18,928 nucleotides of DNA, taken from an uncultured Oscillospiraceae bacterium (GTDB lineage Bacteria > Bacillota_A > Clostridia > Oscillospirales > Oscillospiraceae). The position numbers and the translations under genes are program-made. The notes under the pieces were generated by a model. The model made no database searches and was not told the origin of the DNA. It was given only the letters and a program-made list of their open reading frames with translations. The DNA is taken from the NCBI GenBank assembly GCA_900757695.1, contig CAAEOU010000312.1:1-18928 (forward strand), in the 5' to 3' direction. Each line of letters starts with the position of its first letter. Position 1 is the stretch's first letter. Below are positions 6,797 to 14,538 of the stretch, piece after piece.

Positions 6797-8575
6797 TTAC
6801 TCCACATACGAAGCAGCTTCCTGTCCGGCTACAAAGCCGGAGACCAGTGCAAAGGTCAGTGCGGAGATCGTCCCCTCAATGTAGCCAACGCCCACCTCGC
6901 CGGGAACCATAATTCCACGAGTGCCATCGCCTACGGCATAGAGACCGGGTACCGGGCGGCCACCGCGCACCACGTTGGTGTTCTCGTCAATGACAACGCC
7001 GCCCAGCGAATTTTCATGGAACATCTTCTTGTAAATGGCGTAGTAGGGGCCTTTCCCCAGCGGTTTCTTCTCCATGGGGGCCCAGCCGCCGGGCGCATTT
7101 CCGGGTTTGCCTTCCAACAGTTCCGTAATAGACCAGTTCATTTTGTCATCGGGATCCATGGCCGGAGGGGGCGCCATGGGGGGACGCTCTTCTTTGAGGG
7201 AGGCGTCATAGCGTGCAGCGGCCTGATGGAGCTTTTCCGGTGCAATGTGCAGCTTTTCGGCCAGCTCGTCCAGCGTATCGGCTTTGTACATGGTCTCCCA
7301 GGCGAGTTCCGTATCCAGCTCCTGCCGCCAATTCCGATACAGCGCATCCATGTCGATGCCCGGCACATCCGGGGCTCGGCCCATGGAACGCTTGCAGGCG
7401 GCCTCTACAGAGGCCTCGTCAGCAATACCCCAGACATACCGGCCGGGAACGGCGGCAAGGGGACTGACCTCTCCCAAAGTAAACTGCTCCTCAAAGTAAT
7501 TCCCTTCCCGGTCAATGTCAAAGGCGGAAGCACCGCTGGCGGCAATGGAAACGGTTCCAAAGGGGTGACGCATGGGGCCAAACATACCGGAACGCTTATT
7601 ATAATAGTCTACATCTGCGCCGATGGCTTCGGCCATGGTGATGCCGTCACCGGTGCAGCAGGGGTGGGTGAATACATGAACGCCATCGGTGGGCTGAGGG
7701 CCGTCGTCGTAGAAGGCAGGCTGGAAACGGTTCATCAGTTCCCGATTGCGGGTGTAGGAGCCGGAGGCAATGACGCAGGCCTTGCAGGTGATCTCAACAG
7801 CTCCCCCATCGTCCTGGGCAATTACACCGGTGATCTGGCCGGCTTCATCGGTTTTCAGCTCCTTTGCCGCAGTGTGATAGAGCACCTGACCGCCGTTGTG
7901 CTCCACAATGGACAGCAGCTTGTTTGCCATCCACCAGCCAATGCCGCCGGGGCCAATGGTGGTGTCAATGCGCTTGTGGTTATAATCCCAGTCGTAGGCG
8001 GCGGTGATCCCATAGCCGCCAAAGGGCTGGGGCCCAAAGGTAAAGTCCTTGCCAAGATCGTGTTTTTCGATGAGCCAGTTGATAAATTCCTCGTCTGCGT
8101 CCAGAATCCGGCGCACCAGTTTGCCGTTGACGCTGCCCTTGGTCTGGCGCATGAACTGCTGATAGACAATGTCTCTGGGATCCTGGAGCCCGGCCTCCTG
8201 ATGCCATTTGCTCCAGAGGCTGCGGAACACATGGGCGTACCATGCGCTGCCGCCGATCTCCTTGTTTTTCTCCAGCACGATGACATGCTTCCCGGCTTCG
8301 GCAGCCTGCGCTGCGGCGGAGAGACCGGAAGCGCCGGCTCCAATGACCAGCACATCGCAGGAGAGCGCCGTGGGCTCGTGATGTACAGGGGGAATAGCGG
8401 CATCGGGATCGGAAATGGCCTCGTTGTGGCATACTGTGGCACAGTGGCCGCAGCCGATACACTTTTCGGGATCGATCCAGTATTTTGCATTTTTGAAGCG
8501 AATGGCCCCAACGGGACATTCTACCCGGCAGCGATGACAGCCGGAGCAGATGGGTTGGTTGATGACATAAGGCAT
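6797..8575 (-). CDS. FAD-dependent reductase/dehydrogenase with N-terminal 2x[4Fe-4S] ferredoxin domain
   Basis: A 592-residue cytoplasmic flavoprotein (no signal peptide). Residues 1-55 are a bacterial ferredoxin-like domain with clusters at Cys10/13/16/20 and Cys39/42/45/49; the second ends C-H instead of the usual C-P. A Rossmann FAD-binding motif GAGASG follows at residues 79-84 with the downstream VIVLEK acid. The C-terminal part ends with the FAD-contacting segment GLYAVGDGTRG typical of the FAD_binding_2 family (fumarate/urocanate reductases, 3-ketosteroid dehydrogenases). Such proteins reduce activated C=C bonds or run the reverse reaction, with electrons passing through the Fe-S domain. 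The start at 8575 is preceded by GGAGG at 8 nt spacing; the in-frame ATG at 8590 would put that site inside the gene. It has its own promoter and terminator. A substrate cannot be assigned. Confidence 0.88.
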   Translation of the reverse strand: MPYVINQPICSGCHRCRVECPVGAIRFKNAKYWIDPEKCIGCGHCATVCHNEAISDPDAAIPPVHHEPTALSCDVLVIGAGASGLSAAAQAAEAGKHVIVLEKNKEIGGSAWYAHVFRSLWSKWHQEAGLQDPRDIVYQQFMRQTKGSVNGKLVRRILDADEEFINWLIEKHDLGKDFTFGPQPFGGYGITAAYDWDYNHKRIDTTIGPGGIGWWMANKLLSIVEHNGGQVLYHTAAKELKTDEAGQITGVIAQDDGGAVEITCKACVIASGSYTRNRELMNRFQPAFYDDGPQPTDGVHVFTHPCCTGDGITMAEAIGADVDYYNKRSGMFGPMRHPFGTVSIAASGASAFDIDREGNYFEEQFTLGEVSPLAAVPGRYVWGIADEASVEAACKRSMGRAPDVPGIDMDALYRNWRQELDTELAWETMYKADTLDELAEKLHIAPEKLHQAAARYDASLKEERPPMAPPPAMDPDDKMNWSITELLEGKPGNAPGGWAPMEKKPLGKGPYYAIYKKMFHENSLGGVVIDENTNVVRGGRPVPGLYAVGDGTRGIMVPGEVGVGYIEGTISALTFALVSGFVAGQEAASYVE

Positions 8576-8605
8576 AGGTGTTCCCTCCATTTGTGTTCTG
8601 ATACC

Positions 8606-8634
8606 ATGATAGCATGGACATGTGCTGCAAAAAA
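8606..8634 (-). promoter_or_regulatory. Candidate extended -10 promoter of the flavoprotein gene, with overlapping dyad
   Basis: On the minus strand, TGC-TATCAT gives an extended -10 element (TG at 8614-8613, hexamer 8611-8606), with a T-run (8634-8629) at the -35 distance of 17 nt. A 7-bp stem (GTGCTGC at 8622-8628 with GCGGCAC at 8635-8641, one G-T pair) flanks this T-run and could be an operator. The -35 box is poor, so this is tentative. Confidence 0.45.
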
Positions 8635-8689
8635 GCGGCACTTTTCAATGTCTGGTAGCAAAAAATGATATGAGCGGATTCCGAGAAAC

Positions 8690-8720
8690 AGGGAGGCGCC
8701 CTCGATGAGAGCACCTCCCT
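8690..8720 (-). terminator. Rho-independent terminator after SBP4
   Basis: A 10-bp GC-rich stem with one G-T pair (AGGGAGGTGC with GCGCCTCCCT on the minus strand) and an 11-nt loop lies 22 nt after the SBP4 stop. It is followed by a modest T stretch (GTTTCTC), so it probably uncouples SBP4 from the flavoprotein gene. Confidence 0.7.
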
Positions 8721-8742
8721 TGCAGGTCAATTGGTACCACCC

Positions 8743-10503
8743 TTACAGGCCCATTGCCGCTTCACGCTGCATAGCGCGGTCATAGGCATCCTGCTTGACG
8801 TCCACCATATCCTGAAGGCCCATGCCCTCGATGGTGGAAACATAGTTGTCCCAATCGGCATCGATATCAGCGGCACCGGTGATAAACTCCAGAATGCGTG
8901 TATCGGTGTAGGTGGAGATCTCAGCGGAGATCCTGGTATATTCCGCAGTCTCCTCCGCAGTCATCTTTGCATAGGCGGGATAGTTGTATGCGCAGTCGCT
9001 GAGATTCTTCAGCCCTTCATAGACCTCCCACTGGTTGTCGTTGAAATCATAGAAGCTCTTGGACATGTCATTGATGTAGGGGAAGAAGCTGGAGGCTGCA
9101 TTGGTGGCATACTTGTAGCTTGCGAAGAAGGAAGAAAGACCGTCAGGGTTATTCGTAATGAGCTCGGTATAGGTGGGCTTGCCATCTACCATGGTGTAGC
9201 TCTCACCTTCCACGCCATAGTTGCTCAGCAGATAGCCCTCATCGCTGTACAGGAACTCCACCATTTCCAGCAGGGGATCGATGTTGGTGCAGCCGGTAGA
9301 GAAAGCCCATGCATCGTTGTCCTTCATGGTATCGCTCATAGAAGCGGGGCCGGTGTGGGGCTCGGTGGTCCCATCGGTCACGTAGGGAAGAACCGCCATT
9401 TCAAAATTCTCGTCCGTAACATTCATCATAATGTCAGAGGAGTTTGCAGCGGAAACGCTGACCAGACTGTTGGTGCTCAGACCGAAGTCCAGCCGAGCGG
9501 CGGCGCTGACATCCTCGGAGGTCTCAGAGAAAAAGTCGGCGGGAATCAGGCCATCGGTATACAGACGATTCATGAACTTCAGATAGGTCTTCATGTTGTC
9601 ATTGGTGAGGCTGTAGACGGCCTTGCCATTTTGGACGGTAAAGGGAGAGTCGGAATAGAGCATCTCGCCAAAGTACAGGTTCAGGCCGTAGGCCAGATCC
9701 AGAACCAGGCCATCGGTGGAGTTCAGCTCAAAGAGGGCGTTCTTCTCGGATTTGGCCTTTTGAAGGTAGTCATACAACTCGTCAAAGGTCTTGGGCACTT
9801 CCATACCAAATTCATTCAGCCAGTCCTTGCGGATGACGGGACCTACGACCTCCTGTCCCACCTCGGGGGTCAGGGTGCAGATGGTGGGCATATAGCCGGA
9901 ATCGGTATAGGCCTGCATCAGAGAGTTGGTATTCTTGTTCAGGTAGGCCCAGTAGTTGGGGCACTTTTCGGGGATAATATCCGCAAGGTCCTGGATGATG
10001 TCCTGCTCCACAGCCGCTTCCAGACCGGCGGTGAAGTTGTTCATGCCGTTGATGATATCGCAGTAGTCACCGGCGGCGATCATCAGGTTGAAGTTGTCCT
10101 GCTCTGCTGCGCCGTTTGCGGCGGTGATATCAAAGTGGATATTGGTGACTTCCTGAAGGGTATCAAGGACCAGAAGGCCCTTCATACCGTCAACGTCAAT
10201 GACCTCGGGGGCGAAGGGGGCGTAGCACATCCAATAGGTGTAGGTAAGGCCCTCCTCGGAGATGGGAAGTGTGTAGCTGGGGCCGGCGGGCTCTGCGGCC
10301 GATTCCTCCTGATTGGAAGCAGCCGCAGGTGCAGCGCTCGGAACAAACAGATCGTTGCTCTTTTCCGGCGTGCTTTCCTCGGCCTGCGGTGCGGAAGCGG
10401 CTGCTGCTGACGATGCTGCGGAGGAAGTGTTTCCGCAGCCTGCGAACATACCAACCAGCAGACAAAGGGCAAGCAGGGCGGCAGTAAGGTTTTTCTTTTT
10501 CAT
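8743..10503 (-). CDS. Extracellular solute-binding lipoprotein SBP4 (family 1, LipO-like)
   Basis: A 586-residue lipoprotein with KKK at the N terminus, a hydrophobic stretch and the lipobox FAGC (Cys23), then an Ala/Ser/Glu/Pro-rich linker to about residue 70. The mature part has FNLMIAAGDYCDII, VIRKDWLNEFGMEVPKTFDE and DGLIPADF, in the same order as the other paralogues. The start is ATG 10503 with AAGGAG 8 nt upstream. It lies 119 nt downstream of the GH3 gene in the same direction with no clear terminator between, so it may be read from the GH3 promoter as well as from a weak local one. That placement makes a glycoside or glycoside-derived ligand plausible, but this is inference from position only. 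Confidence 0.9.
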   Translation of the reverse strand: MKKKNLTAALLALCLLVGMFAGCGNTSSAASSAAAASAPQAEESTPEKSNDLFVPSAAPAAASNQEESAAEPAGPSYTLPISEEGLTYTYWMCYAPFAPEVIDVDGMKGLLVLDTLQEVTNIHFDITAANGAAEQDNFNLMIAAGDYCDIINGMNNFTAGLEAAVEQDIIQDLADIIPEKCPNYWAYLNKNTNSLMQAYTDSGYMPTICTLTPEVGQEVVGPVIRKDWLNEFGMEVPKTFDELYDYLQKAKSEKNALFELNSTDGLVLDLAYGLNLYFGEMLYSDSPFTVQNGKAVYSLTNDNMKTYLKFMNRLYTDGLIPADFFSETSEDVSAAARLDFGLSTNSLVSVSAANSSDIMMNVTDENFEMAVLPYVTDGTTEPHTGPASMSDTMKDNDAWAFSTGCTNIDPLLEMVEFLYSDEGYLLSNYGVEGESYTMVDGKPTYTELITNNPDGLSSFFASYKYATNAASSFFPYINDMSKSFYDFNDNQWEVYEGLKNLSDCAYNYPAYAKMTAEETAEYTRISAEISTYTDTRILEFITGAADIDADWDNYVSTIEGMGLQDMVDVKQDAYDRAMQREAAMGL

Positions 10504-10537
10504 TTTGTGTTCTCCTTCCGAATTTTTTATTTGAACA

Positions 10538-10572
10538 TTGCGGCAGTATCGCTTTGGTTAGAAGCACCGCAA
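10538..10572 (-). promoter_or_regulatory. Weak promoter candidate of SBP4 bounded by an inverted repeat
   Basis: TTGCGG (10572-10567) and GATACT (10550-10545) on the minus strand are spaced by 16 nt and could be a weak sigma-A promoter. The whole element is bounded by a 6-bp inverted repeat (TTGCGG ... CCGCAA, 23-nt interior on the strand as drawn) with a short inner GCTT/AAGC dyad. It may be an operator or an RNA stem-loop; neither is certain. Confidence 0.3.
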
Positions 10573-10622
10573 ATACTCAAATTACTCACGTCTTATCAAA
10601 CGGATCATTCAACGGCAATATT

Positions 10623-13172
10623 TTATCTTGCGGCAGGTGTGTCCGATTTTTCCTGAGCAAGGTACCGATCTATAGCAGCGGAATTCATCACGACTTTTAG
10701 CAGCCGTGCAGCGCATTGCTCCAAAACAGAACGGGAAAGTGCACCCGACTGTACATGTTTATAAACCCAATCCACCATGCCGGGGAAACCGGGCATCAGC
10801 AGGTCATTCCCGGCCTGAAGGCATTCCACGGCCAGTCCGGTGTCACCCTCCCAGTCGGTGACAACGAAGCCCTCAAAGCCCCATTCTTCTCTTAAAATGT
10901 GCTGAAGCAGCGCCGGATGGGCAGCGGTCTGCTTGCCGTTGAGGGGATTGTAAGAGGTCATGAGGCTGTGGGGATTTCCCTCTTTGACAGCAATTTCGAA
11001 TCCACGCAGATAGATCTCCCGCAGGACGCGTTCTGTCATAACGGAATCATCCTTGTCCCAACGGCTCGTTTCCTGATTGTTGGCGGCAAAGTGCTTGATA
11101 CAGGTGGATACTTGGTGGTTTTGTTCCGCACCACGGACGACCGCTGCGGCGATCTTACCGGAAACCAGTGGGTCTTCGGAATAGTATTCGTAGTTTCGTC
11201 CGGCAAGCGGATTTCGGTGAATGTTGAAAGCAGGTGCCAGCCAGACATCGACCTTTCGCTCCTCCGCCTCTGCGCCCATCGCATCGCCAAGCCGTTCTGC
11301 CAGTTCGGTATTAAATGTGCATGCAGTAATGGTTGCAGTAGGGAAGGCCAGCTTGTGCGCTTTTCCGGCGCCGATCCCCGCAGGGCCATCGCACATGGTA
11401 ATGGTCGGGATCCCAAGGCGCTCCACAGTGGCAGTATAGCCGCCCATGCCGGGAATGCACTCGCTGAGGGGGCCGAGCTGACTCTCCTTTGTGAGCTGGT
11501 CCATGGGAATGCCCTGCTCGATATCCTTGTTCTGGGTTTCTACGGCGGAAAATCCGGTGACATTGGCGCCGATCAGCAGCACCACCAGCTCGAAGTCATC
11601 CGCCTGCTTTAGAAATTCTGCCATCGTTACCTTGCCGGATTTTACATCGGAAAGCTTCCATTTTGCGGGGGCAGCAGTGACTGTGGGCCAGGCAAATGCA
11701 TCTTTTTTCATAGAGCCGTGCTTTTCTGCCGAGTTTGCGGAAATGGGCGGAGCGATCGGCTTTGTGCCCGCAGGGTCATGCTTGGACAGCTGCCGGAGCG
11801 GGCGGGTATGGTGCGTCGGTGCCGCCTGATTGGTCACTTGCTCCAGAACGGTTTCTTCCGTTTCAAATGTGGCAAAAGCACGATTGCGGCAGGAATCGCC
11901 CCCTAAGTACAGGGTGTTATCCCCATGCTGGAGGATCCATGCGGCTTTTTCCTCACTATAGCAGGCCAAATAACGGTTGGGAATGTGGAAGTGCAGCACC
12001 TCCGAGGCACCGGGAGCCAGCAGACCTGTTTTCTGGAATGCAATCAGCTCCCGTTCAGGCCGCTCCAGAAGGGATTCTGCACCGTGCAGATAGATCTGTA
12101 CCACTTCTTTTCCGGACAAATCGCCGGTGTTCTTCACTGAAACAGAGAAGGAGATGCCGTCTTTCTCACGTGCAAACCTGAAGGCATCCTTCTGGAAGGT
12201 GGTGTAGCTGAGTCCATATCCAAAGGGATATCGCACCGGGACACCGAAGGTAGTAAAGTAGCGGTAGCCCACATACAGACCTTCCTGATATTCGGTATAG
12301 CGGCGGTTGCCTACAGGCCGTACCACGGTCTGCCCAACCGGAACCATATCGTGGTTTCCGACACCGCCCCAATATGGAATTTGGTGTTCGGTGCCGGTAT
12401 AAAGCTCAAAACCGTCTGCCCATGCGCCAAAGTTTTCAGAGGACGGGATGTCCGTCCAGCGCTTGGCGATGGTATCGGTGAGCCGCCCGGAGGGATTCAC
12501 ATGCCCCATGAGGATGTCCGCAGCAGCGGAAGCGCCTTCCTGTCCGGGAATCCAGACCATCAGGACTGCGCTGGGATGGTAGATGTCTACCCACTCCATA
12601 TCCGGGTATCCGCATACATTGAGCAGGACGATCACATGATCAAAGTGCCGCTTTACGCCGGCAAAAAGGGCATGCTCCTCTGGGGACAGGTAGTAATCAC
12701 CGGGCTCCAGCTTCCGGTCTCTCCCCTCTCCGGCCAGACGGGCAATGGAGATCACAGCGACATCGCAGGCTTCTCTTGCAGTGGCAATCTGCGTATCGGA
12801 GAGAACCATTTCCGGGATCGTGCCCCGGCGCATATGGGGCGGTTCCTTTTCGACCTTTTTCTGCTCCTGTGCACAATAGTCTGCATACAGAGCTGTAAGA
12901 TAAGGATCGACCACAGCGCCAGCGTTTTCCATGGCTTCCGGCAGTTTTACCACATAATCGGCAAAGGTGGAGCCGGAGCCGGAGCCGCCGTGGAGGAATC
13001 CAATCTGCCCGACGCCGAACAAAGCCACTTTCCGACCTGCCTTCAATGGCAGAATACCGTTGTTTTCCAGCAGTACCATGCCTTCTGCGGCGACCTCACG
13101 TCCCAATGCGATGCGTGCCTGCTCTTCCGGTGTGTAGTGTTCAAAGCCTTTTCCAAATCGTTTGGTTTCCAA
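10623..13172 (-). CDS. Glycoside hydrolase family 3 beta-glycosidase with inverted domain order
   Basis: An 849-residue enzyme without signal peptide, so it should act in the cytoplasm on imported glycosides, releasing beta-linked sugar. The usual GH3 order is reversed. The C-terminal-type alpha/beta sandwich comes first (about 20-250: AAEGMVLLENNGILPL, HGGSGSGS, and GEGRDR with a candidate acid/base Glu149). Then come the FGYGLSYTTF segment (317-326) and a fibronectin-III-like domain (about 340-420). The catalytic barrel domain is last, with DGPAG, CIKHFAANNQ and the nucleophile in FVVTDW (Asp773). Inverted GH3 enzymes are known from Butyrivibrio and Ruminococcus, so the fusion is real rather than an artefact. 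It starts at TTG 13172, with GGGGGG 7 nt upstream and a good sigma-A promoter. Sugar specificity (glucose, xylose or other) is not readable. Confidence 0.92.
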   Translation of the reverse strand: METKRFGKGFEHYTPEEQARIALGREVAAEGMVLLENNGILPLKAGRKVALFGVGQIGFLHGGSGSGSTFADYVVKLPEAMENAGAVVDPYLTALYADYCAQEQKKVEKEPPHMRRGTIPEMVLSDTQIATAREACDVAVISIARLAGEGRDRKLEPGDYYLSPEEHALFAGVKRHFDHVIVLLNVCGYPDMEWVDIYHPSAVLMVWIPGQEGASAAADILMGHVNPSGRLTDTIAKRWTDIPSSENFGAWADGFELYTGTEHQIPYWGGVGNHDMVPVGQTVVRPVGNRRYTEYQEGLYVGYRYFTTFGVPVRYPFGYGLSYTTFQKDAFRFAREKDGISFSVSVKNTGDLSGKEVVQIYLHGAESLLERPERELIAFQKTGLLAPGASEVLHFHIPNRYLACYSEEKAAWILQHGDNTLYLGGDSCRNRAFATFETEETVLEQVTNQAAPTHHTRPLRQLSKHDPAGTKPIAPPISANSAEKHGSMKKDAFAWPTVTAAPAKWKLSDVKSGKVTMAEFLKQADDFELVVLLIGANVTGFSAVETQNKDIEQGIPMDQLTKESQLGPLSECIPGMGGYTATVERLGIPTITMCDGPAGIGAGKAHKLAFPTATITACTFNTELAERLGDAMGAEAEERKVDVWLAPAFNIHRNPLAGRNYEYYSEDPLVSGKIAAAVVRGAEQNHQVSTCIKHFAANNQETSRWDKDDSVMTERVLREIYLRGFEIAVKEGNPHSLMTSYNPLNGKQTAAHPALLQHILREEWGFEGFVVTDWEGDTGLAVECLQAGNDLLMPGFPGMVDWVYKHVQSGALSRSVLEQCAARLLKVVMNSAAIDRYLAQEKSDTPAAR

Positions 13173-13208
13173 TGTAACGCCCCCCTATATATAATCCTTG
13201 ATAAACTC

Positions 13209-13237
13209 ATTATATCGGGGGGAAGACAGTCTGTAAA
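13209..13237 (-). promoter_or_regulatory. Sigma-A promoter of the GH3 gene
   Basis: On the minus strand TTTACA (-35, 13237-13232) and a perfect TATAAT (-10, 13214-13209) are separated by 17 nt. The predicted start near 13202 gives a leader of about 30 nt before the TTG codon. The GH3 gene therefore does not depend on lysR transcription, and a terminator lies just upstream. Confidence 0.78.
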
Positions 13238-13269
13238 ATGCTAAAAAGTATGGGGGGTGTGCAGAAAAG

Positions 13270-13300
13270 TAACCGTATGGGTGCAAATCCCATACGGTTA
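13270..13300 (-). terminator. Hairpin terminator after the lysR-type gene
   Basis: A perfect 12-bp stem (arms 13270-13281 and 13289-13300) with a 7-nt loop begins 6 nt after the stop of the LysR-type gene. The following T-run is short (ACTTTTC), so termination may be incomplete, but the position between lysR and the GH3 promoter fits. Confidence 0.7.
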
Positions 13301-13305
13301 TATGT

Positions 13306-14199
13306 TTACCATGCTTTCACTTCGTCGGATGCGGCAATCAGCTCCGAGAGAATGCCAATCACCGTTTGGATTCCGGGATTTGAGGTTCCTGTGCGCCATG
13401 CGGCGGCCAGTGTCACCGGGGTTAATTCACCTTTCGCATGGAACTCGATGGCCGGGTCTGTACGAAGATTACTGTTGCCTGCGAGAATGGCACATCCATA
13501 GCCCTGACGGACGAAGAATAGCTGCTCATTGATATACCGGGCCAATTTGTACCGAAGGTTCAGCGACATGCACTGACATGCGGCTTTGTCTCGGGCAAAG
13601 GATGCGGCAGAATCCTCCGGAGAGTTGAGGATCAAAAGCTGGTCGCCACCCTTCATTCGCTCCAAATCCACCACATCCCGGTGATGGGCAAAATAAGTTG
13701 GGATCTGACAGAGCGGACGGAATATAAGCTCCGGCTGTTCCTGCAAGTCATGCTGAAAGGTCAGGATCAGGTCCAGTTCTCCCGCAAGAAGCTGCTGCTT
13801 CAGGGACAGATAACTGTGGGAAAACAGCTCTACCATCAGGTGGGGGTACTCTGCCTGACAAATTCGCAGAAAATGGGGCAATACATCCCCAAGGCCGTAG
13901 CCCTCCAGAATCCCAATGCGCATCCGAACACTGTCATCCTGTCCCATGGCATAGATTTTTTGAAGGATTTCGTTGTAGTTGGTTATGAGGGAAGTGAACT
14001 CCTTTTGGAGCATGGAACCGGTGGGGGTAAGGCTCAGGGAGTTCTTGCTCCGAAGAAAGAGCTTGACCCCAAGCTCATCCTCCATCGCAGAGATCTGACG
14101 CCCTAAAGCCGGCTGGGTAATATACAGTTCACGGGCGGCTACCGTAAAATTAAGGCAGCGGGCAGCGGTGAGAAAGTATTGAATTTGGGACAGCGTCAT
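13306..14199 (-). CDS. LysR-type transcriptional regulator
   Basis: A 297-residue protein of standard LysR length. The N-terminal winged helix-turn-helix covers about residues 3-60 (YFLTAARCLNFTVAARELYITQPALGRQ and SAMEDELGVKLF are hallmark stretches), followed by the type-2 periplasmic-binding-like co-inducer domain (about 90-290). The ATG at 14199 is chosen because GGAGG lies 7 nt upstream and the HTH begins at the expected distance; the frame extends 13 codons further without support. It is transcribed in the same direction as its neighbours, not divergently from a target, so the target is not obvious. The best candidate sites in the window lie upstream of the RnfC-like gene (16746-16820). 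It is terminated by the hairpin at 13270-13300. Confidence 0.92.
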   Translation of the reverse strand: MTLSQIQYFLTAARCLNFTVAARELYITQPALGRQISAMEDELGVKLFLRSKNSLSLTPTGSMLQKEFTSLITNYNEILQKIYAMGQDDSVRMRIGILEGYGLGDVLPHFLRICQAEYPHLMVELFSHSYLSLKQQLLAGELDLILTFQHDLQEQPELIFRPLCQIPTYFAHHRDVVDLERMKGGDQLLILNSPEDSAASFARDKAACQCMSLNLRYKLARYINEQLFFVRQGYGCAILAGNSNLRTDPAIEFHAKGELTPVTLAAAWRTGTSNPGIQTVIGILSELIAASDEVKAW

Positions 14200-14538
14200 G
14201 GCAGTTCCTCCTTGATTCAGCGGAATGGGCAGATCCAATCATCTTTGTTGTATCATATTCCGGAGGGAAATGCAAACCGGATCTGAACGCAGGCGAAAAA
14301 ACAATCACAATGGGAAACAGAAAAAATTTACGGCTTGCCGGAAAGCCCCTTCTGCGATATGCGGGCATAAAGGTATATTCTTCACAACAGGGAAACGCAA
14401 GGCGGCAGCTACAGAAAATTGCGGCAGTTCACTGCACAGCCGGGCCCTGCGCATACTGCTGTCCACGCCGAAAGACCTCCCGTCATCCTGCCCGATTGGG
14501 CGAAGATGCGGAAGGCCTTTCTATAGGTGATGCAATTA
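14200..14538. other. 339-nt intergenic region between the SDR and lysR-type genes
   Basis: No gene is supported here: open frames on either strand lack ribosome binding sites and resemble no known family. It contains the long stem-loop at 14471-14520 and, on the minus strand, only weak promoter-like matches for lysR (for example TTGCGT and TATACC with a 17-nt spacer near 14365-14405). The autoregulatory site usual for LysR genes could lie in the AT-rich 14240-14340 part but was not resolved. Confidence 0.6.
14471..14520 (-). terminator. Long imperfect stem-loop after the SDR gene (terminator or structured element)
   Basis: Arms 14471-14482 and 14509-14520 pair over 12 bp with two G-T pairs. 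Inside, CATC/GATG and GCCC/GGGC pair further around an AATC loop, so nearly the whole 50 nt folds. It begins 18 nt past the SDR stop. The T-run after the stem on the minus strand is only three bases, so it may be an intrinsic terminator of moderate strength or another 3'-end structure. Confidence 0.55.

Noticed and set aside
7016..8668. 550-codon open frame on the plus strand opposite the flavoprotein gene
   Set aside because: It is antisense to a clear Fe-S flavoprotein, is rich in Gly/Val/Ile with no recognisable domain, and has no ribosome binding site. Long antisense frames are expected from the codon bias of this DNA.
8731..10410. 559-codon open frame on the plus strand opposite SBP4
   Set aside because: Antisense shadow of a lipoprotein with a clear lipobox; composition is His/Gly/Ile/Val-rich and unlike any family I recognise.
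14225..14530. 101-codon plus-strand open frame in the SDR-lysR gap
   Set aside because: No ribosome binding site, Arg/Ser/Cys-rich composition, no family resemblance, and it overlaps the stem-loop.
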